Source: Ophiothrix spiculata
Taxonomy: Eukaryota > Echinodermata > Ophiuroidea > Amphilepidida > Ophiotrichidae
DNA: 42,424 bases
Assembly: GCA_000969725.1 (NCBI GenBank)
Contig: JXSR01S067158.1
Strand: one strand, 5' to 3'
The notes under the pieces were generated by a model. The model ran no database searches. It worked only from the letters and a program-made list of their open reading frames with translations, and was not told the DNA's origin. Every line of letters starts with the position of its first letter. The stretch's first letter is position 1. A program made the position numbers and the translations under genes. Below, in pieces: positions 11,181 to 22,145 of the stretch.

Positions 11181-11380
11181 ACTGTATGTTGATAGAGTCA
11201 AAATGGCTACACGCATTGTGAGTTTAGATCTTCAGTGATTTCATCGAAAGACTTCGCTCGACATTTACCGGTACGCAGTCTTTAGGTTTGAAAGTACACT
11301 ACTAGTAGCGGGTGTAAAGACTGCGCATCGGCAGACGTCAACCAATAATAACTTTACAGGTAAGTATGAATCGGAAATAA

Positions 11381-11573
11381 TGTTCAGCTACACATTAACG
11401 TATAGAGCATACCGTACGCATAATCTACAAAAGTTTCACATACTGAAATTTGCGGATTGAACACACTTCTAACGAACATGTGACGAACAACAATTGTTAT
11501 AAAACAAAATAATATTGGGAATATGTACGTTATGCGTACATTTGGCTCTATACGACGATGTTTGACTGAGCCT
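11381..11573. mobile_element. Harbinger-like TIR element, family 2, copy 2, degraded
   Basis: The right part (GACGAACA, GTACGTTATGCGTAC, GGCTCTATACG, then TTTGACTGAGCCT) matches 29560-29811. The left end is eroded but ACGTATAGAGCA and CGTACGCATAA are still recognisable. TAA flanks both ends (11378-11380 and 11574-11576). Confidence 0.72.
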
Positions 11574-11774
11574 TAAGTCTTTGTGCTCCTTCCAATAAGT
11601 TTGAAGCGAATTATCTATAGCTTTTCGTTTTTTGACTATTGAAGATCAAGACAATGAAAGAAAAAGAGATCAAATTCAAACGTCTTAATTGCATTTAAAA
11701 GGTCATAAATGACGTGCACATTTAAAACTTCTCCATTTCTATCCCGAGCTTGAAATCGCCCGGATTACGAACAC

Positions 11775-12517
11775 CTCCTATATCCATTTAAATCGGACAG
11801 GAAAGGAATCATTCATTATTTACCTGAAGACGAAGTTACTTAAATAACAGCTTTGTAATTATAAACGATTGTTTTTGATGGGCAGCAGATTTTCTCTAAG
11901 CGTTGAGTTAGGTTTGGCATTAGACTTTTCAGGCAACGCAGTAGATTTGGGATTTACAGCCTACATATACAAGTAATTGATTGTGTATCACTCTTGATAT
12001 AAAACAGTTCTCAAATGGTTTTGTTCGCTTAAGTTGATCGTTTGTTTCATTAAAATATTGCATGAAAAAATTGAATTGTCGTGTTTTATATGTTTTAAAG
12101 ACTATGGTATTGGATAATATAATCTCGAAGATTTAGAAGAGTAAATGATACATCTCGCATGTGTGAATTAGAGAATTAAAGCTCATTTTATACTAGCTAG
12201 GACGCTAGTAGCGACTTGCAATGAATTGAATCTCTGGCATATGGGCATACTCCCTCTTATCTTCTTTTAATAGTATGATGCCTTATATATTTGAGAAAGT
12301 GTCGTTTTTATGTTGCCAATGAATTATGAATTGCATGGTATAGATAATAGATAATAGATTTCAATTAACAATATAAAATCGCAAAACACTGGCCAAGCTT
12401 AACAAAACGTTGAGCAACTTAAAGCATCATTGTCAGTTGTAATATATCGCTAAACCCGTATAATGAAAGTGTCGTAACGATTAAATGATACTTGCAAGGC
12501 TAACAGATAGTGATCAA
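11775..12517 (+). repeat. Paralogous block A, copy 2, second part
   Basis: It matches 1165-1275 and 1755-1950 (GAAAGGAATCATTCATTATT, CAGCTTTGTAATTATA, TTTCAATTAACAATATAAAA, GCATCATTGTCAGTTGTAAT). Homology with the first copy stops just after AGTGATCAAA at about 12518, next to the foldback-like element, which helps place the left edge of that insertion. Confidence 0.8.
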
Positions 12518-12552
12518 ACTGATGCTCCTATGGCAAGCCAAACAGGTAAAAT

Positions 12553-12900
12553 ATCCGATAAACTGGGTTTATCGCCGATAAACCCAGTTTTCCGATCGAA
12601 AAACTGGGTTTATCAACTGATAAACTGGGTTTATCGAGAAAAACTTGGTTTTTCAAGTGATAAACCCAGTTTATCGATAAACTGGGTTTATCANNNNNNN
12701 NNNNNNNNNNNNNNNNNNNNNNNNNNNNNNNNNNNNNNNNNNNTGTTTTTCAAAAGTGATAAACCCAGTTTATCGATAAACTCAGTTTATCAGTTCATAA
12801 ACCTAGTTTTTCTAGATAAACCCAGTTTTTCGATAAACCCAGTTTTTCAAGTGATAAACCCAGTTTATCGAAAAACTGGGTTTTTCAATCGATAAACTGG
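12553..12900. repeat. Left arm: palindromic module array
   Basis: The outer part is an inverted copy of the end of the right arm. After the assembly gap, the sequence 12745-12852 matches 14483-14588 in the same, not the inverted, orientation. A 136-codon frame translated across this arm (12485-12895) is only the periodic repeat plus unknown bases and is not a gene. Confidence 0.85.
12694..12743. other. Assembly gap of 50 Ns
   Basis: A run of exactly 50 N inside the left palindromic array. The true length here is unknown; such arrays fold into hairpins and collapse in assemblies. Confidence 0.99.
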
Positions 12901-12904
12901 GCAC

Positions 12905-14033
12905 GGGAGTTTTTGACTGAAGAAAGGACTAAAAATAGTCTGGATTTACATGATTTGTAGGCGGTTTTTACACTTCCTCGACACTGGTTCCACAATCAGT
13001 GAATTATTGATCACAATCATGTCCATTTCATCCGTGTTGTGTTTGCTCTTTTAGTGTACATTAAGTTATAATACACAAAACCCACACGGGCTTGCACTTC
13101 GCACACGTGTGCAGCTCGCTTGCCTTTCTTCACCTTGATCGCCTACAATAACATCATTGTGCTGACCAACATAGCACAGCAGTTTTTACATGATTGACAC
13201 AACATGTTTATTTCAATCAAAGAATAGTCGGAAGGGCTAAAATGTCCATTCTTTTTCAATTTCGTTTTTATATTCTTTTTGGACACGGCAGTTAGGGCTA
13301 CACTAATTAAGTAATAACCAATAGAGGTCATTGAAGCAAACTCCAAAATTATACTGCCTGACTTCCAGGCTTCCTTTGTCAATTAGTGCTATTTTTAGAA
13401 TATCAGCCTTGGTACTAGGTGTAAAATGATTATTACCATATCGATATGAACAAATTACCCATACCATGAACGGGACACAATTTAAAGAGTTTAGTAAAAC
13501 ATCATGATATTTACACGAGAATGATACATTCAGAAACTCATAATGCTTATTTTCAAACTTGGATATTTTGTACACCCTTTTTGTATTGGAAACAGAGCCA
13601 AGTTTGTATTGAAAGAGGTTTATATTAAATTACTTGATGTTCGTCAATCTAATTTATAGCAGGTATACCTCCATACATGCTGTCCTACCAGCTTAAGTTG
13701 TGTACTCAATACAAGCGCCACTGAGGTCTTCGGTGTACAGAATCATATATGGTAGGCCTAGGCCTAGTTTATTATGAGAAGTCAGATGTCCTTAGCCTTC
13801 GACGTAATGAAATGTTTCCAGTAAATGAATATTTTGTATCGCCGGTGTGCTAATGCAGTGTTGGTTGACCAGTGTAACGCCGTCATGCTAGTCAACTTCA
13901 TACCACTCGTTACGGACATGAACTATTATCAGTTTAGTGTTGTGTGCCTGAATGCATTTTGTCCTTTGTGATACCCGTTCTTTTTATGTCTGTACTAAGC
14001 CACAACCAACGATAAGCCACAAAGAAACTGAGA
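12905..14033. other. Unique core of the foldback-like element
   Basis: About 1.1 kb without modules. Two overlapping minus-strand frames (13303-13575, 90 codons; 13143-13382, 79 codons) might be fragments of one longer sequence, but I recognise no transposase or other domain in either. TAAGCCACAA occurs twice near 13998-14024. The core may be captured host DNA or a decayed internal gene. Confidence 0.4.
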
Positions 14034-14790
14034 GTTGATAAACTGGGTTTATCGATAAACCCTGTTTTTCAAGTGATAAACCCAGTTTATCGAAAAACTG
14101 GGTTTTTCAAGTTGAAAAACTGGGTTTTTCAAGTTGAAAAACTGGGTTTTTCGATAAACCGGGTTTATCGAAAAACTGGGTTTTTCAACTGATAAACTGG
14201 GTTTATCGATAAACCCAGTTTATCAAAAGTGATAAACTGAGTTTATCGGATATTTTACCTAGAAAAACCCAGTTTTTGATAAACCCAGTTTATCAGTCGA
14301 AAAACTAAGTTTTTCAAAATTGAAAAACCCAGTTTATCGATAAACTGGGTTTATCACTTGATAAACTAAGTTTATCTCGATAAACCCAGTTTTTCAGTCG
14401 ATAAACCCAGTTTTTCGATCGAAAAACTTGGTTTATCAGCGACAAACCCAGTTTATCGGATATTTTACCTGTTTTAAACTGGGTTTTTCAAAAGTGATAA
14501 ACCCAGTTTATCGATAAACTCAGTTTATCGGTTGATAAACCTAGTTTTTCTAGATAAACCAAGTTTTTCGATAAACCCAGTTTTTCACCTGAAAAACCTA
14601 GTTTATCGATAAACTGGGTTTATCAGTCGAAAAACTAAGTTTTTCAAAATTGAAAAACCCAGTTTATCGATAAACTGGGTCTATCACTTGATAAACTAAG
14701 TTTTTCTCGATAAACCCAGTTTTTCAGTCGAAAAACTGGGTTTATCGGCGATAAACCCAGTTTATCGGATATTTTACCTGTTTGGCTATC
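14034..14790. repeat. Right arm: palindromic module array with higher-order repeat
   Basis: It is composed of about 17-bp modules with palindromic arms and a 3-base centre (TGG/CCA, less often TAA, CTA or TCA). A higher-order unit repeats with a 330-bp offset (14293-14470 against 14623-14790). The terminal word TTTATCGGATATTTTACCT occurs three times (14242, 14452, 14761), so the arm looks extended by duplication of its own end. Confidence 0.88.
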
Positions 14791-14814
14791 CATATGCTCC
14801 GAATGTGATCAACC

Positions 14815-16317
14815 GTCTCATGTACTGGTAGGGGACAACAACACAAATGGAGTCATCACATTTTTGTAAATTGAAGGGTGTTGATCATTTTCTGTTTTCC
14901 TTCGAAACATTTTCTTGTCGCAGTCAAGTGTGACCAGAACATTTAATTGCCTGTTTGCCTATTACATATAAACATTCCATACGACCACTCACCACTCAAC
15001 TTGAGTGGTGTAGTGACCTTGACCAAGGCGTTGTCAAATCAAATTTGACCTCTGGCACGTTTATAACCCCTTTTTGTTGTTTCCCCCTAGCAGTACATGA
15101 GAGAGTTGATAACATTTTAAGCCCAGTGACATACTCAACTAGGTTACCTCTTAGATTTTACCAAAACCAACATAAGTTTCCAGATGTTTTCCTTATAAAT
15201 CGACCTTACATGAAAAAGTTGTAAAAATATTTTATTCCAACTATAATTATGAGCAATCGTGTACTTTATAACTTATGATACAAAAAAATATAAACATTGG
15301 TATTCATAAGTCCAAGAAAATTTAAGTATAATCTTGCAATAAGATACAAACAAGAGAAAATATAAAACTTATAACTGTCATCAGAAACGGTGACATTTAT
15401 CGAGACTATTACATTATTAAAATGCTATATTGTTTTGGAGATATCGTATTTAAGTTACAAAGGAACAAGGAAAACATGTATGAATCCAAATATTAATAAA
15501 AGGGAATCAAGTTTTGCTTCTCCATTTTGTTTTTAATAGATCGCAATTCCAATTTAACGTTTCGCGTGCAATAAGATTTAACGATCTTTTTGTAATATTT
15601 AACAGATTGATTTCGATTTAATGTCGCTTATTCCGTTAGAGACATGAGTGCAGGTTTTCCTGCAATTGACGGTGTGTATATGTTTTGTTAACCTGTCTTC
15701 TTTTTGAGAACTTAATCTGTTTATTGTTTAACTGCCACATAAAATGAAACGTTAAGTGATACTGTTAATTCACTAGCTTTCTGTAGGTAAAGCAATTTAA
15801 AGCTGTGATAATAACTGATAAAGTGGCTGCTTCGTCTGATATTTAGACTGCTACAAGTTTTGAAATTGTTTGGCCAACAACTTAGAACGAGCACTTGACA
15901 GAGCAATGATACACTTGGCAAATTATTGTTCACTTTTTAACACTAAAATGCTTGAAGCTGCTTGAAGCTTTTATTGAACCAGAAGGGTTTCTAAAGTCTT
16001 GTTAAGCGTCGTACTAAAATTAAAATTTAAATACGACGCTTTTGAAAGTAACAAGTTAGTAAAATATACTGGTAATCGGTCTTGACAATTGAACTTCATG
16101 AGATGCTATAAACAATAGATATTCAAAATAAAAAAAATAATAGAAGTTAAACTAATTGGACCAGAAAAAAATCATGAAAAATTATAATTTTTTAACAAAA
16201 TTTATTGTATAGACTATCTATAACTTGATGACTTTGTCAAGTTCGTTCACAGCTAAAACTTAAAGTGGTTTGATAATCGTTATCTAGTGAAATAACAAGG
16301 CCCTCAACTTATTGCAA
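14815..16317. other. No recognised feature
   Basis: AT-rich DNA. A plus frame of 89 codons (14955-15224) and a minus frame of 70 codons (15721-15933) have no recognisable domain or context. A small perfect inverted repeat, CCACTCAA-C-TTGAGTGG, lies near 14990. Nothing else supportable. Confidence 0.45.
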
Positions 16318-16970
16318 ATGTCCAAGTCGTCTCTTTTACAATAATACGACGATGTTCATAGACAGATCCCTATTGATTCCTCCATTGAGAACAAAATTGC
16401 GATAATTACATTTTCTCTAACACATCCTGCTGCCTATCTTTACAAGTGTTCCGGTGATTAAAAGTCAGCTAACCAAGTAGCAATGCTTCGCTATTTGATG
16501 CTCGTATTTGTTTAAGCGTAATTCAAGTTTAGTTTGATCTCATGACTGTAGCGATTTCACGTTGCGGTTTTATTAGAATTTCACATCACATGGGTGACAT
16601 CTTGCACTTGCTTGTCATAGCCGCAATAGAGTTTGTCTTTTATGTTATGTGAATAACAAGCTACGACGAGTATAGTAGTAGCTTACTGTTTAGTTCAGAC
16701 GATATGTCGGTTACTATCTAATCCCGGGATCTGGTCTTGTTACCTAACCATCAAACACGATATTCTTTGTTTTCATTTCACAATTTAAGCAATTATTTGA
16801 GATCTGGTAAAATATAGCAGCTTGCTTAATTCGAGAATATCAGACCCAAAACACGATAGAGTTGGTCTCTCCCGTTGTGTGAACAACAAGCTACGACTAG
16901 CTTCAATGTATAGTTTATACGGCAAATCTGGTATTATCTGATCATGTTACCTAATAATCTAACACACTAT
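16318..16970 (+). repeat. Paralogous block C, copy 2, with a partial internal duplication
   Basis: It matches 3640-4065. Its end is duplicated: GTGAATAACAAGCTACGACGAG near 16658 recurs as GTGAACAACAAGCTACGACTAG near 16877, each followed by a version of ATCTGATCATGTTACCTA, offset about 220 bp. Confidence 0.78.
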
Positions 16971-17040
16971 ATAAAACTTTGCTTAATTTGGAGATATCAG
17001 ACCCAAACATCTTTGTAATGCTATATATAACGTTTTATCT

Positions 17041-17176
17041 AGTTTTATTGTGTACTCTGTATTTTTTGAATGTTTTAAGTATGGCCACGGCCACCTGGGC
17101 TCCCTGGAAGAACAGAGCTAGTGCATTATAAGGATAACCCAGGATAAAAAAGAATGAAATAAATGAATAAATATAT
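17041..17176 (+). mobile_element. 3' tail of a LINE, 5'-truncated
   Basis: The stretch GGCCACCTGGGCTCCCTGGA with AGAACAGAGCTAG, GGATAACCC and a terminal run of GAAATAAAT-like units resembles 3' UTR ends of CR1/L2-type LINEs of marine invertebrates, as I remember them. There is no coding sequence. This is homology by pattern only. Confidence 0.5.
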
Positions 17177-17919
17177 GGAGGCTTTTAAGTCGCTTTACTT
17201 TTTACTTTCATTTAGTCTAAGATTTCCATCTGCGGACAAACTCAAAAGGATCTACTAGCTGGTCACTTTTTGACTAAAAAAGTAATTACTTTTTATTGAG
17301 CAGGTTAGTGGCACTGGTGCACAATTGAAGACCTTAATAGAAGAAGTGGTCAAGTGCCAAAATACTAGTTTTGAGTTATGAGCGTCTAAAGTTCTAAGTT
17401 TTTAATAACTTTTAAATCAAGAGAGGTGCTGAATTCATATTAGGTTATGTTATTGTTTACAGGAGATGATCAAATACAGTGAATTAGAGGTCTGTATCGA
17501 TAATCGATTTTCTATAATCAATAATCACCATTTTGTACTTGACCACTTCTTCCACTAAAATCATGGTCGCTAAACAAATATTTCTCGATATTCTAAAATA
17601 AGTAATCGAAACATTCTCAAAGCATATATTTTTGGAATTTGCAAGTCAAGACAAACAATTTGATAAGTCATTCACGCAAACCGGACCTTGTTGAAAATTT
17701 GACCTCACTTGACCTCATATCATTTTTTAGTTCATATCTCCTCAACAAAGCCCTGAAAGTATATAAAACCATGTATATTTGGAATCTGCATCAGACGAGT
17801 AATTTGATATGTAACTTGATATATTTTGAACGTTTTTCAAATTTTACCCAAAATTCACTCAAGCGTGACGATCCCTTACGAGAGGGTAAATAACCCAAAA
17901 ATCTGTCAAAATATTTTCT

Positions 17920-19107
17920 TGAAAAGGTATACTTTAGGTTCCGGATATTGGTACTCAAAATTTGGACAATACTAGATATCCAAATATTGTCCAGTATTGT
18001 CCAATTCTAGTTGAGCTTTTGTATTCCAGTATTGTTGGTCAAAAATACAGGTATATACCAGTATTGTTAAAATAATGTCAATATTCCAGGATGGTTGGTC
18101 AAAAATACAGTTTAATAACAGTTTTGATTGGTTTTGGTCAATATTCCAGTATTGTTGGTCGGAAATAATGGTTTATTATCAGTACTGTAAATTCTGCCGA
18201 TTTTTAAGGTCGGTTATTATACTCCAAAATCGTAATATAAAATTATTATAACTCATTACCTCAGCGACCAAAGTTTTATTACATCTTTTGTATTTCGAAT
18301 ATTATTGTTTCAACTCCACTGTTTCCAGAATGGCCCCCTCATTTTTGGAGGTAAACTTTACCTTGCAAGGCCCTATTTTCAACCTGGAGAAGACACAAAC
18401 CTGCCACATTACTGCCAACAGAAAGTTGGATTCCCTAACCGTCTTCTCTCTAAGTTGATCTGACAATGATTCAATCAATCAATCAATCAATCAATTTACA
18501 AGTACTTGCATGGCATGCATGCATACCCCATGAATGAGTCTATTCGTACAGGGGACCAACGGCTTTACGTGACTTCCGAAGTACGGAGCAAGTAGAGTAA
18601 AGTTTCTTGTCCAAGGAAACAAGAACATGAAAACCCGCGGCTCGAACCCACAAGCTCTGTATTACGAGACCCGTGCTCTAACCGCTCTGCCACGTTCTCC
18701 TCTAGATTGATAAGATAGGCATTATACTTTCAACTCCTGCTTGGTTAGTATGTTGGTTTTCAACTAGACTTTTGGATCTCAGGATAGCAAGAGTTGGACT
18801 GTGTAAAGGCCATAAATACACAATTGGAGGATGGGGACTTACCAAGAATCAAGAAAAAAATAAGGATTTGATAAATGGAGCAAAACTGGTAATTGTTACT
18901 TGAATAAGACGATTTTTTTAGCATTTGACAATAGTTGAACAACAGAAGTATTGACCAATACTGGAATGAATGTGTGTACCAGTATTGTAAAATGTTTTCA
19001 ACAATACTGGAACAAAAACACACCCAGAATTGTGTAATACTGGAATGTCCTAGAATTGACCAATACTGGTATATACCAGTACCTGGGACCTAAAATATAC
19101 CTTTTCC
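17920..19107. mobile_element. Second foldback-like transposon, CCAGTATTG modules
   Basis: The ends TGAAAAGGTATACTTTAGGT and (reversed) GGAAAAGGTATATTTTAGGT are inverted. An exact 8-bp duplication TATTTTCT flanks it (17912-17919 and 19108-19115). Arms carry repeated CCAGTATTG/CAATACTGG words, many as CCAGTATTGTTGGTCAAAAA or its complement. The core holds a SINE (18467-18704). A minus frame of 87 codons (18760-19023) lies in repeat and is not supported. An 8-bp duplication fits hAT-type or TU-type elements. Confidence 0.85.
18467..18704 (-). mobile_element. tRNA-derived SINE
   Basis: On the minus strand it starts GAGAACGTGGCAGAGCGG, giving an A box (TGGCAGAGCGGTTAGAGC) and a B box (GGTTCGAGCC at 18639-18649), with an anticodon-loop region like tRNA-Thr (CTCGTAA). 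A body with CCTTGGACAAGAAACTTTAC follows and it ends in a (GATT)n tail at 18467-18496. It is not a functional tRNA: the acceptor stem does not pair. Pol III transcription from these boxes is possible. Confidence 0.85.
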
Positions 19108-19250
19108 TATTTTCTGTCCTACAGCGACTTCAAAACTACCAATAACTCAATTTCGTCAAAATGGCACATGACCACTTCTTCCACTAAGGTCTTCAATTAG
19201 GCCTCAACTTTGTGTGGCCGACCGTAACCTGGTTACAGCCTAAATTATCC

Positions 19251-19361
19251 AAGATGGCGACCGTAGGCTTGATTTTTCACCTGTTAATAATTTCAAAATA
19301 TGTAATAATATTTTACAATAATCTTGATGTGAACAATAATAATACCTACGGTCGCCATTTT
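19251..19361. mobile_element. Small hairpin element with GATGGCGACCGTAGG arms
   Basis: AAGATGGCGACCGTAGG (19251-19267) is mirrored by CCTACGGTCGCCATTTT (19345-19361), with a weaker inverted match outside (GGTTACAGCC / GGCTGTGGCC). No coding capacity. The arms contain a YY1-like AAGATGGCG core. Confidence 0.6.
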
Positions 19362-19404
19362 AGAAAATAATGGCTGTGGCCGTGTTGCAGCCTACACCGC
19401 CCTG

Positions 19405-20815
19405 GAAGGTTAATAACTAGGAACGTTTTTCGTGGTGTTTAATTCTATACTTTAGACAATTTTTGTCATGTTAGAGCTACTTCCGGTTTCAGTTCCGGAT
19501 ATTACCGACTGATGCATTTTTTATATTTTCACGAACAAACTAAAGCATTACATGATGAAAAAACACTGCATATTGTTTGTAGAACTTTTATACTAAATAA
19601 TTCAATGACAAAAAGCTGAAAAGATAATGTCACTTTACAAAAATTGGATTTTATTTTCATTCACTTTACTTCAATCTTTTCGCCATTTTCTAAGTTCTCT
19701 ATGGCAAATTTAACCGGAAAAATGTCAAAATAAGTTCTGTGCAACATTTTAATTATGAAAAAATCGTTTGGAATACGATTTCTATTTTCAAATGACACCC
19801 TTAATTTAATGTTGCACAGACTGCAATCTGAGAACCATTCCATTTTTTAAAAAGTGTACGCTCGGTAAATTTCGTCTAGTTAAAGCGTGGTCTATGCGTG
19901 AAAGTTCGGCTGATCGTGTCAGACCCCGGAGCTCTCCGGGGCCAGACCTCGTGTAAAGCACATGGAAATAATTGCTGTAATCATTGTTATTTCATACTTA
20001 GCCTGAGGAAGGCGCTGATTTAGTTTCCAATGAAGACATTGATGATCTTAACACTATTGGCTTCTATCGCACGCTCCAGAGAGGCTATCCAACAACAAAA
20101 GCGGTTTTCTATGACTACAGTGTACGTGTAGGCCTAATCGATTGCTAATAGCTCTCGCAGTTTAAATACCGGGGATGGGAGGCCCCATATAATATTATTT
20201 AATTACAAGCCGGGGCGTGTGAGTAAATTCAAGTGGTAAATATAGGGGTATAGTATTATTGAGGTGTGATATTTGGAATCTGGACATTTCATGGCCGAGA
20301 CACTTCATACCCGTTTAATATTCATACCATTTTTTGTATGTTTGTAGGTAAAAGGGTCAGAAAAAGGGATGTAAAATATATTTTCTGGTTGAAATTGAGT
20401 GTAAAATGAATACTAGAGAGAATCATGATTGATTTAGGAATGTTTTTTTTCTGCAAAAGTATTTAGAAGTTAAAAAAAAAGCAAACTTATTCCTTAATGA
20501 TGATCAGGAATTTCCCTTCACTAATTCATATTAATTTTATGCTTAAATTAATTTTCATCTATTAAGGTTACAATTAAGACCATTTCTTATAACAATATTA
20601 AAGCAAATTTTATTTTGTCATTCTGCCCTTAAATACCCAATGACTCTTAAAATACGGGTATGGACTGTCCCACCGGGCTGTCCCAAGGGAACTGTCGTGT
20701 CTGCATTCAAAAAGCACTGTAAATTCTGAGTAATTGTGACTCTGAGAAAGCACTAGGGAAACAAAATCTTGGTGATTTTTAAAACCTTTTGACATCCCTC
20801 GTAACTTTGTGTTTA
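19405..20815. other. Mostly unrecognised; one GC-rich hairpin
   Basis: No gene is seen; minus frames at 19661-19843 and 20610-20849 lack any recognisable feature. At 19924-19941 there is a perfect 8-bp stem, CCCCGGAG-CT-CTCCGGGG, extended imperfectly outward, which stands out in this AT-rich setting. Confidence 0.5.
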
Positions 20816-20817
20816 AT

Positions 20818-21440
20818 AATCTCAGTAATAGCAACATCGTAAGCGTCAATCATTTTAGTAATACTTTAAAACCAAAATGAACGATCGACTATGTCTTTTA
20901 AAGATTCCATAAATATTAACTTTGTCGATAAGAAGCAGAGTGATTCTGAGATTGACATTTCATTTCAAAGTCAAGTCGTAACCTTATTGATCGATGTGTT
21001 TAAATCATTGATTTAACAAAAAGCTATGAACGCATAGATCCTTACCGATATAATGAACACTATTAAGCATAAAAATAGTGCATCAATAAATAAATCTTTT
21101 GAATACTTATTGCAAAAGTAATTTTATTTTTAATTAAAATCAGTAATAGCAACTTCGTTAGTGCCAATCATTCTGGAAATACTTTGAAACTAAAATGAAC
21201 TATCGATTATGTCTTTAAAAGATTCCATTAACGCATGGTGTACTAATACCGATATAAACATGATAAAAAAAAAAACCGCTTGTTCATACGTTCAGAAGAA
21301 ATATCTATAAATACATTTATTTTGAGATGGCGACTATACTTCAACTTATTAAATGCAACACATGATGCTTTAGAAAAAGTAATCAATAATTGAGAGAATG
21401 TAAAATAGAATCACCTTATCAAGATTTTTATATATTTTAT
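20818..21440 (+). repeat. Paralogous block E, copy 2, internally duplicated
   Basis: Two tandem subcopies (about 20818-21130 and 21136-21440) share CAGTAATAGCAAC, CTAAAATGAAC or CCAAAATGAAC, TATGTCTTT and AAAGATTCCAT. Together they cover block E copy 1 (4335-4650). Confidence 0.72.
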
Positions 21441-21834
21441 TTTATATGCAGTAACGCTGAAAATGCGAAAATTATATTTATTTTTCTTTGTTATTTTCCC
21501 TTCCATTTTATTCTAGTTTTTTCTTCTTTTTTTTTCTAGAAGAGGAAAGATCTCCCATGCAAAGATCTCCGGATGCAAAGGTTGGTAAGGAACTCTTGAA
21601 GCATTCCAGTACATTCGCAATCCTTAGAGAGATAGCTGCAACATCCCGATATAAAAGCTATAGATAAACATGGTTTAATATCTAAATCAATTGTCCTAAT
21701 TGAATCATCTAACTAAATTAGTGTCGATACCCAACCTAATTAACATGATTAAACGGCATTATAGTTTACAAAATCAAATTATCAAACTACATTGGTGTCG
21801 CTATTTGATCATGACTCTGTCTACAAAAATTCCG

Positions 21835-22145
21835 ACAGTTCTCATGGTATTTGTAGAAAAGTTAGGCAAACTTCAGAAACCAAAATAGCCTCTTAAATTA
21901 TTGCCATCCCATGCGACTTGATTGCTGGTGCATGTGTTTGTAATTTCGGGCTGTAACTCTCTACCTGCAAGATAATATGACAGCATTTCTGTCTTGTAGT
22001 CCTCACACTAGGGCAATTTGATCTTTTAACTACGTAATTGGACCTAATCTGTTCCAATAATAGGCAAAGTTAAGTCAAAGAACTCTATTAAGTAGTCATT
22101 AGTTCGTAATTACAGAGATCATTATCCTGAATGCAATTGATTTAT
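21835..22145 (+). repeat. Paralogous block D, copy 2
   Basis: It matches 7110-7400 and 23775-24070 through CATCCCATGCGACTTGATTG, AGTCCTCACACTAGGGCAAT and ATTACAGAGATCATTATCCT. Compared with copy 1 it has an extra segment after ATCTTTTAACTACGTAATTG, shared with the copy at 23775. Confidence 0.8.

Larger units (their letters stand above)
12530..14793. mobile_element. Foldback-like transposon with palindromic-module arms
   Basis: The left end ATGGCAAGCCAAACAGG and right end (reversed) ATGGATAGCCAAACAGG lead into arms made of dozens of short modules, chiefly GATAAACTGGGTTTATC, GAAAAACTGGGTTTTTC, their complements and mixtures. The outer 50 bp of the arms are near-perfect inverted copies. The core (about 12905-14033) is unique. 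Candidate target duplication ATGCTCCT/ATGCTCCG (12522-12529 and 14794-14801) is 7 of 8; a wider direct pair GTGATCAA (12510-12517 and 14805-14812) is the alternative. Sea-urchin TU elements are known for long inverted repeats with tandem outer modules and 8-bp duplications, so this may be a relative; that is inference. No transposase is seen. Confidence 0.82.
17323..19196. mobile_element. TIR region with GAAGAAGTGGTCA ends, nested host
   Basis: The left end CAATTGAAGACCTTAATAG with AAGAAGTGGTCAAGTGCCA is mirrored at 19158-19196. A third, inverted copy of the same end lies at 17533-17553 (ACTTGACCACTTCTTCCAC). Either a short element (17323-17560) sits beside a solo end, or one longer element has an internal end copy. 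The foldback-like element at 17920-19107 is inserted inside. Confidence 0.65.

Noticed and set aside
12485..12895. 136-codon plus frame
   Set aside because: It is a translation of the palindromic array across 50 unknown bases; periodic and with no domain.
13143..13575. Transposase in the foldback core
   Set aside because: The two minus frames are short and show no DDE, hAT or zinc-finger pattern that I recognise; kept only as undescribed core.
12553..14790. CRISPR-like array of short palindromic repeats
   Set aside because: Modules abut or are separated by 0-5 bases, there are no uniform spacers, module orientation alternates, and the surroundings are eukaryotic transposons.
14955..15224. 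89-codon plus frame
   Set aside because: No recognisable domain, no counterpart in the other unit, no splice or promoter signal.
18630..18704. Functional tRNA-Thr gene on the minus strand
   Set aside because: A and B boxes are present but the acceptor stem fails, and a SINE body with a (GATT)n tail follows.
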